DNA from: CAZICM01 sp964537685
Lineage (GTDB): Bacteria; Myxococcota_A; Polyangia; Polyangiales; Polyangiaceae
Direction of reading: 5' to 3'
DNA length: 39,746 bases
Assembly (NCBI GenBank): GCA_964537685.1
Contig: CAZICM010000077.1
Location: 1-39,746, forward strand
Shown: positions 31,530 through 39,404 of the stretch, piece by piece
How positions within the stretch are numbered: the stretch's first letter is position 1
Layout of the letters: every line of letters starts with the position of its first letter
Notes under the pieces: generated by a model
Seen by the model: only the letters and a program-made list of their open reading frames with translations
The model's database searches: none
What the model was told of the DNA's origin: nothing
Translations under genes and position numbers: made by a program

Positions 31530-33701
31530 ATGTGCCCCAATGCAATCGATGCTCTCCAAAGCAGCCGTCTTTATGATAAACGTGGGCTTGTGGGACAGTT
31601 CAGCCCTTCGTTTAACCGATTTCCGAAGGTCATCGCGGCGCGGCTGCTTGCGGGTTTGGCGCTTGTTTTAAGCGTTCCGGCCACATCGGGATGCTCGGTG
31701 CTCACGCGCAATGTGCGTGCGGAGCGAGCGTTTGCGAATGAAGATCCAGAGCTTTCCGTGGTGCTCGATCGGCAGCGCGATTGCGAGCTTGCGCTTGCGC
31801 TTGCGGATCGGTTGCTCATGCAAACGGCTTACGCGCCCGCCGATATTTGGCCCAGCAAGATTGCGCTCGATGGCAAGACTGCGGATGGGCTTTCATCGGA
31901 AGTCAAGAAAGATCCGCCGTATTCGCCTGGGGAGCACGAAATCCCCACCTTAAAAGTCTATCGTTTGCATGTGGAACGCATGTTGAAGACGTGGAGCGAG
32001 GTTCGTTCCGGGCCTCCTGTTTATGTGAGTGTGCTGGATGCGATCGAGGCCGATAGTCAAGGCACGGTGCGCGATCTGAAGGCGCACTATAAAAAGCTTT
32101 CGGCGCTCTTGCGTTCCCGCTATGAAGCCCAAACGGCAAAGGCCATCGCGAATAAAAAAGAGGGTCCCAATTCCAAGGGCGCCGCCTTGCAGGAAGCTAA
32201 AATCAAAGAGCTGGAAGGTGAAATCGCCAAGGCCAAGGGCGATATGCAGGCGGATATTCAAGCGATTGCGCAGGCGCCCAAAGAGCGTTCCAGCGAAGCC
32301 TTGAACCGGAATTTTGACATGATCCGCGTGGTATCGGTGGCTTTCCGGCTGATCCGCGAAGCGAATTTGCTATGGTCGGCGGTGAGCAGCCAAGCGGAGG
32401 AGCTGTATACCGGGGCCGAGCGGGATTTTTTTAACAAGAAGAGCGAAGAAGAGCGCCTGCATTTATATGAAGTATCGGCCCGGGCCGATCAAGCCATTGT
32501 CTATTCGGATGCTGTTGTAGAAACGGCGGAGCCTTTGCTTGAAGCTTTGTCCGAACGCTTTGGCATAGACATGTATGACACGCCGGGTTTTGCGCTGCGG
32601 GAAGGCTTAATCGAACAGGCTGCGCTTATCAACATCGACGCGACCCATGCTCGGCTTCGGGGCGATAGCGAACTATTGATGTTCAATCAGCTTGGAGCGA
32701 ATGCTGGAAGCGGGCCTGGATATATTGGGATGACGCGCAGGCTTTCCTACGATGTCGATCCGGTGGTCTTATTGGGGGCGAGGCTGATAGCGACCTATGA
32801 TTTTTTATATGTGAAGAACGCGGCGCGCATCAACGCGGGATTTGCGACCGATCGCTTGTTTGGCACGGGAGGGGATATCCAGAATTCGCCTTCGCTGGGC
32901 GAACAGCTTGGTTTTGAAGGCTTTGCCAGCGATGTATTTGATATTGGGATGGATATTGTCGGGCTGAGGACCAAATGGAAGAGCGCCACCTTTACATCGG
33001 GGACGGTGAGCGAAGTTTCGGTGGACCGGGCGACGGGGCTTGATAAAGAGATATTGAGGCAAGCGCCGCTTCAGTTGCAATTTACGCAGCTTGATGTGGG
33101 CTACAACATCGAGACATGGCTTCCTCATTTTGAAGGCAAGTATTGGCTAGAGGATATGCTTGTAGGCTTTCGCTATATGAACTACAAGCTACCGAGGGTA
33201 TTGTATGAACTGAGCGACAACGATCCGAGTCCAGACGTAACGCGCTATGTGTTTTTGAGAGAGAGTCCGGCGCAAACGGTGGTATCGAAGCTTTATATGG
33301 GAGGATTAGCGCTTCGCTTTGGGCAGGGAGAGCGGAGGATGTTTTCGGTATTTGGGGATGTGGGGGCCTATGTGGGAGCTGGTCCAGCAAGCTTTTATTT
33401 CTTGAAGGAAGGCACACAGGGGGATAGCGAAGAGAACCGGGACACATTAGCCCCCAAAGTTTTGGTTTTTAATGGGTCTGCTGGGGCGGGGCTGCGGGTG
33501 AGACTAACGCCCAGGATGATCCGGTTTCGATTGTTGTTGGAGGCGCAATATCACGCGGAATTTGTTGGGCAGACGATTATATCGGCGATTCGGGAGACGA
33601 AGACAGAAGAAGGCTCGACATTTACGATAGGGAAGACGATTAACTATGGGGGATGGGATGTGTATCATGGGCCAAGGTTGCAGATGGTGGCGGTGTTTTA
33701 G
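31530..33701 (+). CDS. Lipoprotein with helical N-terminal half and outer-membrane-barrel-like C-terminal half
   Basis: A 723-residue protein as opened from ATG 31530; GTG 31590 would place the signal sequence closer to the N-terminus. Hydrophobic ARLLAGLALVLSVPATSGC ends in a lipobox (Cys55). Residues about 60-420 are charged and helical, with a coiled-coil-like Lys/Glu/Ala stretch near 215-260. Residues about 430-723 alternate short strands (GYIGMTRRLSYDVDPVVLLG, LQLQFTQLDVGYNIETW, MLVGFRYMNYKLPRVLY) and end in Phe (LQMVAVF), as outer-membrane barrels do. I do not recognise the family. A lipid anchor together with a possible barrel is unusual. It diverges from the transglycosylase gene by 78 bases, suggesting an envelope role. 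Confidence 0.75.
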   Translation: MCPNAIDALQSSRLYDKRGLVGQFSPSFNRFPKVIAARLLAGLALVLSVPATSGCSVLTRNVRAERAFANEDPELSVVLDRQRDCELALALADRLLMQTAYAPADIWPSKIALDGKTADGLSSEVKKDPPYSPGEHEIPTLKVYRLHVERMLKTWSEVRSGPPVYVSVLDAIEADSQGTVRDLKAHYKKLSALLRSRYEAQTAKAIANKKEGPNSKGAALQEAKIKELEGEIAKAKGDMQADIQAIAQAPKERSSEALNRNFDMIRVVSVAFRLIREANLLWSAVSSQAEELYTGAERDFFNKKSEEERLHLYEVSARADQAIVYSDAVVETAEPLLEALSERFGIDMYDTPGFALREGLIEQAALINIDATHARLRGDSELLMFNQLGANAGSGPGYIGMTRRLSYDVDPVVLLGARLIATYDFLYVKNAARINAGFATDRLFGTGGDIQNSPSLGEQLGFEGFASDVFDIGMDIVGLRTKWKSATFTSGTVSEVSVDRATGLDKEILRQAPLQLQFTQLDVGYNIETWLPHFEGKYWLEDMLVGFRYMNYKLPRVLYELSDNDPSPDVTRYVFLRESPAQTVVSKLYMGGLALRFGQGERRMFSVFGDVGAYVGAGPASFYFLKEGTQGDSEENRDTLAPKVLVFNGSAGAGLRVRLTPRMIRFRLLLEAQYHAEFVGQTIISAIRETKTEEGSTFTIGKTINYGGWDVYHGPRLQMVAVF

Positions 33702-33765
33702 AGGATGCTTGATGGTCCCCGCGAAACACGGCACGCTTATTATGCTCGCATCCTGAAAAAAGCGC

Positions 33766-33794
33766 TTGACATCGAGGAAATCCGCGTGATTTAG
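33766..33794 (+). promoter_or_regulatory. Candidate sigma-70-like promoter for the coiled-coil/HNH pair
   Basis: TTGACA (33766-33771) and ATTTAG (33789-33794) are separated by 17 bases. The -35 box is perfect and the -10 box fair. The start codon of the coiled-coil gene is 45 bases downstream, preceded by GGGAGTGGG. Confidence 0.5.
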
Positions 33795-33839
33795 TTGTAT
33801 GCATGGGCAGCATTCGGGGGCCGGTGAAGGGAGTGGGAC

Positions 33840-34217
33840 ATGAGCGCTGAAGCTGAGCAAGCGAAGACATTCGGTGAGCAAGAGCAACAAAAGCTCAATG
33901 AACTTCGGAGAAAAGAGCTCTTGGGAACCCTGAGCGAAACGGAGCGGAACGAGCTTATGGGGCTTATGGCTCGGCTGGAGGCCGAGGAGGCGCAGCTTCT
34001 TGCGCCCTATTTGGAGCGTATGCGGGTGCAGGCGGCAGAACGCGGGCACAGATTGGAGACGCTTCGGGCTGAGAATGACGAGCTTTCGCGTTTGCTTTCG
34101 CAGCAACAGCGGCTTGCGACGGATACGAAGCGATTTCTGGCAGAATTCGATGAGCGGCGGGATGCGATATCGGGTGCTTTGGAGCGCTTGCTCAAGAATC
34201 CGGCGCCCGCCGCATAA
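33840..34217 (+). CDS. Small coiled-coil protein upstream of HNH endonuclease
   Basis: A 125-residue, highly charged protein that is almost certainly a helical coiled coil over most of its length (EQEQQKLNELRRKELLGTLS, then ARLEAEEAQLLAPYLERMRV and LRAENDELSRLLSQQQRLA). The first part resembles short segments with E-x-E-R-x-E-L-x-x-L repeats. No catalytic motif is seen. It ends two bases before the HNH gene, so the two are translationally coupled and probably interact; the HNH protein itself ends in a coiled coil. Confidence 0.8.
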   Translation: MSAEAEQAKTFGEQEQQKLNELRRKELLGTLSETERNELMGLMARLEAEEAQLLAPYLERMRVQAAERGHRLETLRAENDELSRLLSQQQRLATDTKRFLAEFDERRDAISGALERLLKNPAPAA

Positions 34218-34219
34218 TC

Positions 34220-34744
34220 ATGATGGAAGCGGAGTTGCGCAGGGCTGTCCGGGTGGCCTTTGGTGGCTGCTGCGGATATTGCGGGGTCTCTGAGACGGCG
34301 ATTGGGGGTGAGCTGGAGATCGATCATTTTTGGCCTCAGGCGGCCGGGGGTGGGGATGAGATTGAGAACTTGGTGTATGCATGCACCTCGTGCAATCGTT
34401 TCAAGGGAGATTATTCGCCTGGAGCAGGGGCACCCGAAAGTTTATGGCTTTTGCATCCGCTTCGCGATGAAATGAGCGAACATATTGCAGAGACAGCATG
34501 GGGAGATCTCCTAGGTATTACGGCGCGGGGATGGTTTCATATCCAGCGGTTGCACTTAAATCGTCCGATGCTGATCGAGTTGCGCCGCTCAAAGCGAATA
34601 GCGATGGAACATGAGCGGGATATTGAGCGGGCGGGTGCTGCGATGGTTCGCTTGAGGCGGGAGAACGAACTGCTGAGGGACGAGGTTTTGAGGCTTCGGG
34701 CGAAGATTGAGGAGTTGCTTCGGGGTGGGGTGCGAATGGCTTGA
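34220..34744 (+). CDS. HNH endonuclease with C-terminal coiled coil
   Basis: A 174-residue protein. The HNH domain covers about residues 5-65: zinc ligands C18-x2-C21 (CGYC) and C55-x2-C58 (CTSC), the catalytic EIDHFWP with Asp35-His36, then GGGDEIENLVYAC with Asn50, and CNRFKGD with Asn59 and Lys62. All metal and catalytic positions of a Cys4 HNH enzyme are present. Residues about 70-120 are mixed, and 125-170 form a heptad-rich helix (VRLRRENELLRDEVLRLRAK). It is coupled to the coiled-coil gene upstream. It could serve in defence or DNA processing; there is no phage context here to decide. Confidence 0.9.
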   Translation: MMEAELRRAVRVAFGGCCGYCGVSETAIGGELEIDHFWPQAAGGGDEIENLVYACTSCNRFKGDYSPGAGAPESLWLLHPLRDEMSEHIAETAWGDLLGITARGWFHIQRLHLNRPMLIELRRSKRIAMEHERDIERAGAAMVRLRRENELLRDEVLRLRAKIEELLRGGVRMA

Positions 34745-34893
34745 TTTCCACTCATCTTTTCATTGACGCCCCGCCGCTGATATGATTGCTTCCTTCTCCG
34801 CGGCCCGCAAAATCCTTCGTTCCTCGAAGAAAAGCGAGCCGTTCGCGTTGTTTCAACATCACGTTCGACAATCATTTAGGAGATTCTCAGTCC

Positions 34894-35224
34894 ATGCCCA
34901 CGCATACCATTCGGCTTCATCGCGTCCTTCGCGCGCCTCCCGAGCGCGTCTATATTTAGCTCCGGCGCAAGCCATTCCTTCGGCGGGACTTATATCGAAT
35001 TGCTCCCCTCTGAGCGGCTTCGCTATGTCGATAAGTTTGACGATTCTAATTTGCCAGGGGAAATGCAAATCACCATCACCTTCAAAAAAGTGTTCTGTGG
35101 AACCGAATTGAATGTCGTTCAGGAAGGCGTGCCCGAGGTGATTCCGCCGGAGGCGTGTTATATGGGCTGGCAGGAGTCGCTGACGCTTTTAGCGCTGTTG
35201 GTCGAGGCCGAGATTCCAGGTTAG
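34894..35224 (+). pseudogene. SRPBCC (AHSA1-type) domain protein, internally deleted
   Basis: ATG 34894 follows GGAGA and encodes MPTHTIRLHRVLRAPPERVY, the conserved start of AHSA1-type SRPBCC proteins. It then meets TAG at 34957. From about 34952, in a different frame, the sequence continues with SHSFGGTYIELLPSERLRYV, DKFDDSNLPGEMQIT and ACYMGWQESLTLLALLVEAE, the conserved C-terminal half of the same family, ending at 35224. About 35 codons between the two parts are missing, and the deletion shifts the frame. A shorter product could start at TTG 35000, but it would lack the N-terminal strands. A sequencing or assembly error at the junction cannot be excluded. Confidence 0.85.
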
Positions 35225-35238
35225 AAGATATTCCCGCC

Positions 35239-36642
35239 TCAAGCCTTGAGTTCCGCCAGCGGCCCAGTACAATATCCCTCCAGGCCAAAGGTCGTGTCCG
35301 GTAGCCCCATCGCATTCGCTATCGATACCAGTAGGTTGTTGTGGGGCACTTCGCCATTAAAGCTGATGTCCTGGCCCGTCTTAAAGTATCCCCCTCCACT
35401 CCCAGCCACAAAGAAGGGCATGTCCATATGGCTGTGCGTGTTCCCTTGGGCGATCTCGCTCGCCAATAAGACCACCGTGTTGTCTAGCATGGTCCCTGTG
35501 CCCTCTTGCACTTCATTGAGCTTGCCAAGCAAATACGCAAATTGCTCCATGTACCAGCGCCGGATAATCCGTAGCTTGTTCCAGGAATGGACATCTGTGT
35601 CCGGTTGATGCCCCATCACATGCTCGTCGTCCAAAATAGGCTTCAAACCCGTCCCGTCGTCATAGCTCAGGAAAGGATAGGGCTTGTTGTTGGTCGAGGC
35701 CGACCATTGAAGCGTAATGACCCGCGTTAAATCGCAGGCCAAGGCCATCGCCGCCAAATCCATCTGCAGCTTGCCAATAATGGGGTAGTTGTTGGGATCG
35801 TTTAAATCGATGGGCGAACCGGTCGAAGGTACCTGACAATAGCCCCCCACCGTCCCCGCAGGCGAATCCAAGCGCTTTTCCACTTCCCGAATCGATGCCA
35901 AATGCTGCTCCATCTTCAATCGATCTTCCGCGCTTAGCTTGGGATTCAGGCTTTCATAACGCTTGCCCACCGCATCGAGCACCGACTTGCGCCTGCCTCT
36001 TAGTTTCTCTACGCCCACCGGATCTTGCCCCAGCCCCGAAAAGACCAGGTTAAACATGCTGTAAGGGCTGGTCTCGTTGGCAATGGGCTGATCCGCGCCC
36101 GCGTAGCTTAATACCGTGCGCACTTCCGTTCCGCCATAAGCTGTCGATTGAACCCCAAAATGAAGCGATTTATGCTTGGTGTCCTGCCCAATGGCCGCCG
36201 CAATATGCTGATCCATCGAGATTCCGCTCGCCCAGCCCGCCAAAGTGCCATCGCCGCCCACCATATTCCCTTGATTTAAGGGCCGCCCCGTCAAAAACGC
36301 CATCCCTTGCTGATGAGGTTCGCCGGGGGGAATGTTGTGAACCGAAAGATCCAAGCCCCGCAAGAGCATCAGCTTGTCCTTAAAGGGCGTAAGCGGCTCA
36401 AAAATCGTCCCCGTAAAGTCCATCGCCGGAGGCAGTTCCCGCGCGATATTCCCATTGGGGGTATAAATCACCACAAATCGCTTGGGAAACCCTGTCTCGG
36501 CGAGCGCCGCCCGGCCCAGCTTTTCCACCGCTTGGCTCTTGCGCGACTCGCAGCCCAGGCTTGAAAACATGGGCAAGGCCAACGAAACGCCCCCCATGCC
36601 CTTTAAAAAGTTCCTGCGGTTTAAAAAGAGGCGAGAGCTCAT
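35239..36642 (-). CDS. DUF1552 exported protein (Tat signal)
   Basis: A 467-residue protein. ATG 36642 was chosen because GGAGGTG lies just upstream, it overlaps the previous stop as ATGA (36639-36642), and a twin-arginine signal follows at once: NRRNFLKGMGGVSLALP. The mature part has the DUF1552 pattern (FVVIYTPNGN, PPGEPHQQGMAFLTG, SYDDGTGLKPILDDEHVMGH, LASEIAQGNTHSHMDMPFFV), related to the alkaline-phosphatase/sulfatase-like DUF1501 group. In Myxococcota and Planctomycetota it is typically encoded directly after a DUF1592 gene. The biochemical role is unknown; secretion in folded form with a cofactor is implied by the Tat signal. It is convergent with the SRPBCC pseudogene. Confidence 0.9.
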   Translation of the reverse strand: MSSRLFLNRRNFLKGMGGVSLALPMFSSLGCESRKSQAVEKLGRAALAETGFPKRFVVIYTPNGNIARELPPAMDFTGTIFEPLTPFKDKLMLLRGLDLSVHNIPPGEPHQQGMAFLTGRPLNQGNMVGGDGTLAGWASGISMDQHIAAAIGQDTKHKSLHFGVQSTAYGGTEVRTVLSYAGADQPIANETSPYSMFNLVFSGLGQDPVGVEKLRGRRKSVLDAVGKRYESLNPKLSAEDRLKMEQHLASIREVEKRLDSPAGTVGGYCQVPSTGSPIDLNDPNNYPIIGKLQMDLAAMALACDLTRVITLQWSASTNNKPYPFLSYDDGTGLKPILDDEHVMGHQPDTDVHSWNKLRIIRRWYMEQFAYLLGKLNEVQEGTGTMLDNTVVLLASEIAQGNTHSHMDMPFFVAGSGGGYFKTGQDISFNGEVPHNNLLVSIANAMGLPDTTFGLEGYCTGPLAELKA

Positions 36643-38297
36643 TGGGCACCTCCGGCAATGCGATACATAAAGGCGTCGGTCTGGGTGAGATTGAGTAACA
36701 GTTGTTTGATATTTGCGCCCGAGCTTTGGAACTCGGCGTTGATGGCCTCCATTGTGCAGTCGTCTTGCTGGGTTTCTCCCCGGCCATACGCATAACGGAA
36801 CCATTGTTTGGTGTAGCATGTCTGCGCCTTTTCACTGCCTGTCAGCTTGTGCGCCAACTCTACCACACCATCAAATTCCCCATCAATATCGCTTTGAGTG
36901 AGAATTCCCGTCGCATCGATGGGCTTGCCCGCTTCTTCCGTGCGCCACTTGCCCACGCCATCGTAATTTTCAAAGCCAAAACCAATCGGATCCATCAGCA
37001 CATGACAGCCCTTGCAAGCAGGATCGGCCGAATGCTGCGCAAAACGATCTCTCGCCGTCGAGTTGGGATCGGGCGCGGGCACCGTAATCATCACATTGGC
37101 CGGAGGAGGCGGCATCACATCACACAAAAACACCTCCCGCACCAGCTTGCCCCGGTGTACCGGAGACGTTTGATTGGAGTGGGCATTGATGGTGAGCAGC
37201 GACCCCATGGTCAACAAGCCGGCCCGTTGCGAAGGATCTAAATCGACCCGTTCAAAATCACCGCTTTGAGGGACAGGCACTCCATAGAAGGTGGCCAATT
37301 CGGGATTGACAAAGGTATGCGAAGCCGTCAGCAGCGCTCCCAGATCGCCCCCTTCATCGAAGATCACCGAATCGACAAAGCGAGCCGTTTCTTCGCGCAT
37401 TAAATCGCGGAGCGCAGGCGACCAGGTGGGAAAGAGCGCGAGATCTTTGCCGACATTGGCGATCCGCTCATAATCGAGCCATTGCCGGTGAAAGTCGCGA
37501 ACGCTTTCATGCGAACGGGTATCGTTCAGCATCCGCTCGGCCTGCGCGGCCACCTGCGCCTTGGTGCGAAGCTCGCCTTTTTGGGCCGCTTCAAAAAGCA
37601 TATCGTCGGGCATCGTTCCCCACAGGAAATACGAAAGGCGCGACGCCATTTCCCAATCGCTCAAGCGCACTACGCCTTGATCGGGCCCTGGCAGCGCGGC
37701 AATTTCGACGCGGTATAAAAACTCGGGCGACTGAAGCGCGGCCTCGATAACCATACGAATACCTTCGCGGAAATCGGCGGCGGCCCGGCCTGCTTGATAA
37801 AGCGCAAACAAAGAATCGATTTCGCTGGATTCAAGCGGCCTTCGAAACGCACGCTTGCCAAACGAAGCAATAAACTCCTTTGCGCAGGCATCTTCGCCGA
37901 TTGCGGCCGGATCGCAAGCGACACTCTTCGACAAAGGCTGAGTCGCCCTATCCGAAATACCCTCCGCGGCCAGCATATATTTTTCGGCCAAAGCCACGGA
38001 AGTTACCAGATTGGCCGCATTGTTATTAAAGCCCATCGCCTCTTCCTCGACACCGAAATCCGCGGCTGGATTCGAGGCATCGCCGAGCAGATCGCGCACC
38101 GTATTGTTGTATTCAAAGCGCGTCATCCGGCGTATAGGCGAAGGGCCAGGACGCGCGATAGCTCCACACGGCGCGTTATCCGCGGAGAGTTCGTTGGGAG
38201 GATCACCGATTTGGCCGATACAAGCCGCGGCCGATGCACCGCAACACAGAAGCGTAACAAGTCCAAGCGTACTTGAGTTGTGCAAGAGACGATGCAT
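36639..38297 (-). CDS. DUF1592/DUF1588/DUF1585-family exported protein
   Basis: A 552-residue protein with CGGAG seven bases before ATG 38297. The signal sequence (LGLVTLLCCGASAAAC) may be a lipoprotein signal. Domains in order are a DUF1587-like start (IRRMTRFEYNNTVRDLLGD), DUF1595 (AKEFIASFGKRAFRRPLESS), DUF1592 (FREGIRMVIEAALQSPEFLY, then RLSYFLWGTMPDDML), DUF1588 (LLTINAHSNQTSPVHRG, with DPACKGCHVLMDPIGFGFEN) and DUF1585 at the end (FRYAYGRGE). The single CKGCH near residue 430 is a c-type heme attachment motif. The members form a large periplasmic module, usually paired with DUF1552 as here, with overlapping stop and start codons. Possible electron-transfer or hydrolase roles are unproven. 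Confidence 0.92.
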   Translation of the reverse strand: MHRLLHNSSTLGLVTLLCCGASAAACIGQIGDPPNELSADNAPCGAIARPGPSPIRRMTRFEYNNTVRDLLGDASNPAADFGVEEEAMGFNNNAANLVTSVALAEKYMLAAEGISDRATQPLSKSVACDPAAIGEDACAKEFIASFGKRAFRRPLESSEIDSLFALYQAGRAAADFREGIRMVIEAALQSPEFLYRVEIAALPGPDQGVVRLSDWEMASRLSYFLWGTMPDDMLFEAAQKGELRTKAQVAAQAERMLNDTRSHESVRDFHRQWLDYERIANVGKDLALFPTWSPALRDLMREETARFVDSVIFDEGGDLGALLTASHTFVNPELATFYGVPVPQSGDFERVDLDPSQRAGLLTMGSLLTINAHSNQTSPVHRGKLVREVFLCDVMPPPPANVMITVPAPDPNSTARDRFAQHSADPACKGCHVLMDPIGFGFENYDGVGKWRTEEAGKPIDATGILTQSDIDGEFDGVVELAHKLTGSEKAQTCYTKQWFRYAYGRGETQQDDCTMEAINAEFQSSGANIKQLLLNLTQTDAFMYRIAGGAQ

Positions 38298-38447
38298 TGA
38301 AAACTCCGATCGTCGAGGGAGAGGGCAGGAGTGTAGATAAAAGAGGCTGCTTTGGGAAGGGAAGAAGTGAAGGCGTTTAGATTTTTAAACGGGCGTGCAA
38401 AGGGCACTTGTCTTTGTCTGAAGAGGCGAATAGGGTGGCGTTTTGAG

Positions 38448-39404
38448 ATGATGAAGATGAACCGCACACCTGTATTTTGTTCGCTGTTAAGCCTTGGTTT
38501 ATGTCTATCGCTGTCCTTTGACGCAAGGGGCGCGGAGCCTCCGCCTGAAGAGCCGCCTCCGCCTCCGGCGGGCCAGCCTGCTGAAAAGCCCGTGGAGTTG
38601 CCTGTATTAAAAACCACGGAAATTGCAGGGACTTCTGGAACGGAACCCAGCAAGGTAGCGACATCCGGCCCCTCGAAACGGGGCGAAGGAAAGGCGAAGA
38701 GGGAACGCGCGCCGCGTGGAGGCCGAGGCAAGAAGCGTCCGGCCGAAGGCAAGAGGGCCTATTTTGGAGGATTGGGCTATGCCTCGGTGGCTCCATTGTT
38801 TGGAACGATGGATGGATTTCAAGCCGCGCTGTCTCGGCCCGAGGCATTGGGACCTGCCTACAGAGTTTCTGAGACGGGTCTGATGTTGGGCGGAGGCGGC
38901 GGGGGGGTGTTTTTTGGACATATCTGGTTAGGGGGCAAGGGATATGCCTTGATAGCGCCGACACCTGACACACCGAACGGGACGAGTTCGTTTGGAGGAG
39001 GCGGAGGCGGGGTAGAGCTGGGCTATGTGATACAGCCTGGACCTGGGAGTTTATTGATTCCCTATTTTGGCCTGCATGGATTTGGGTACAACGTGGAGGT
39101 AAACAACCTCAACGCGACCCCGATGCCGATTCAGACGGGAGTAGAGATTCCTGGGAACACGAGGCGGAATTTTAGCGCGGGATTTGGGATGCTGGAAGCA
39201 GCGCTTCGATTTCAGCGGCTGGTATTTTTTGGAGGGAGCGGGGGATTGACGGCCGGATTTGAGTTAGGGGTCATGGGCTCATTTGGCTCGTCGGCATGGA
39301 AGGACGAAGCGAGCGGGGCGATGATGTACGAGCTACCGAGCGCGGGGCTATCGGGGATGTTTGTGAGGCTAAATATTGGAGGCGGAGGATTTAGCTTTCG
39401 GTAG
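38448..39404 (+). CDS. Gly-rich outer-membrane beta-barrel-like protein
   Basis: A 318-residue exported protein. ATG 38448 was preferred to 38352 because the signal peptide (PVFCSLLSLGLCLSLSFDARGA) then starts properly. A Pro/Lys/Arg-rich linker (about 25-100, ending GGRGKKRPAEGKR) is followed by amphipathic strands with aromatic and glycine alternation (YFGGLGYASVAPLFG, LMLGGGGGGVFFGHIWLG, LLIPYFGLHGFGYNVEV, NFSAGFGMLEAALRFQRLVF), ending NIGGGGFSFR. This suggests an 8- or 10-stranded barrel. No family is recognised. It overlaps the convergent Uma2-like gene at its 3' end by 14 bases and diverges from the DUF1592 operon. Confidence 0.75.
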   Translation: MMKMNRTPVFCSLLSLGLCLSLSFDARGAEPPPEEPPPPPAGQPAEKPVELPVLKTTEIAGTSGTEPSKVATSGPSKRGEGKAKRERAPRGGRGKKRPAEGKRAYFGGLGYASVAPLFGTMDGFQAALSRPEALGPAYRVSETGLMLGGGGGGVFFGHIWLGGKGYALIAPTPDTPNGTSSFGGGGGGVELGYVIQPGPGSLLIPYFGLHGFGYNVEVNNLNATPMPIQTGVEIPGNTRRNFSAGFGMLEAALRFQRLVFFGGSGGLTAGFELGVMGSFGSSAWKDEASGAMMYELPSAGLSGMFVRLNIGGGGFSFR

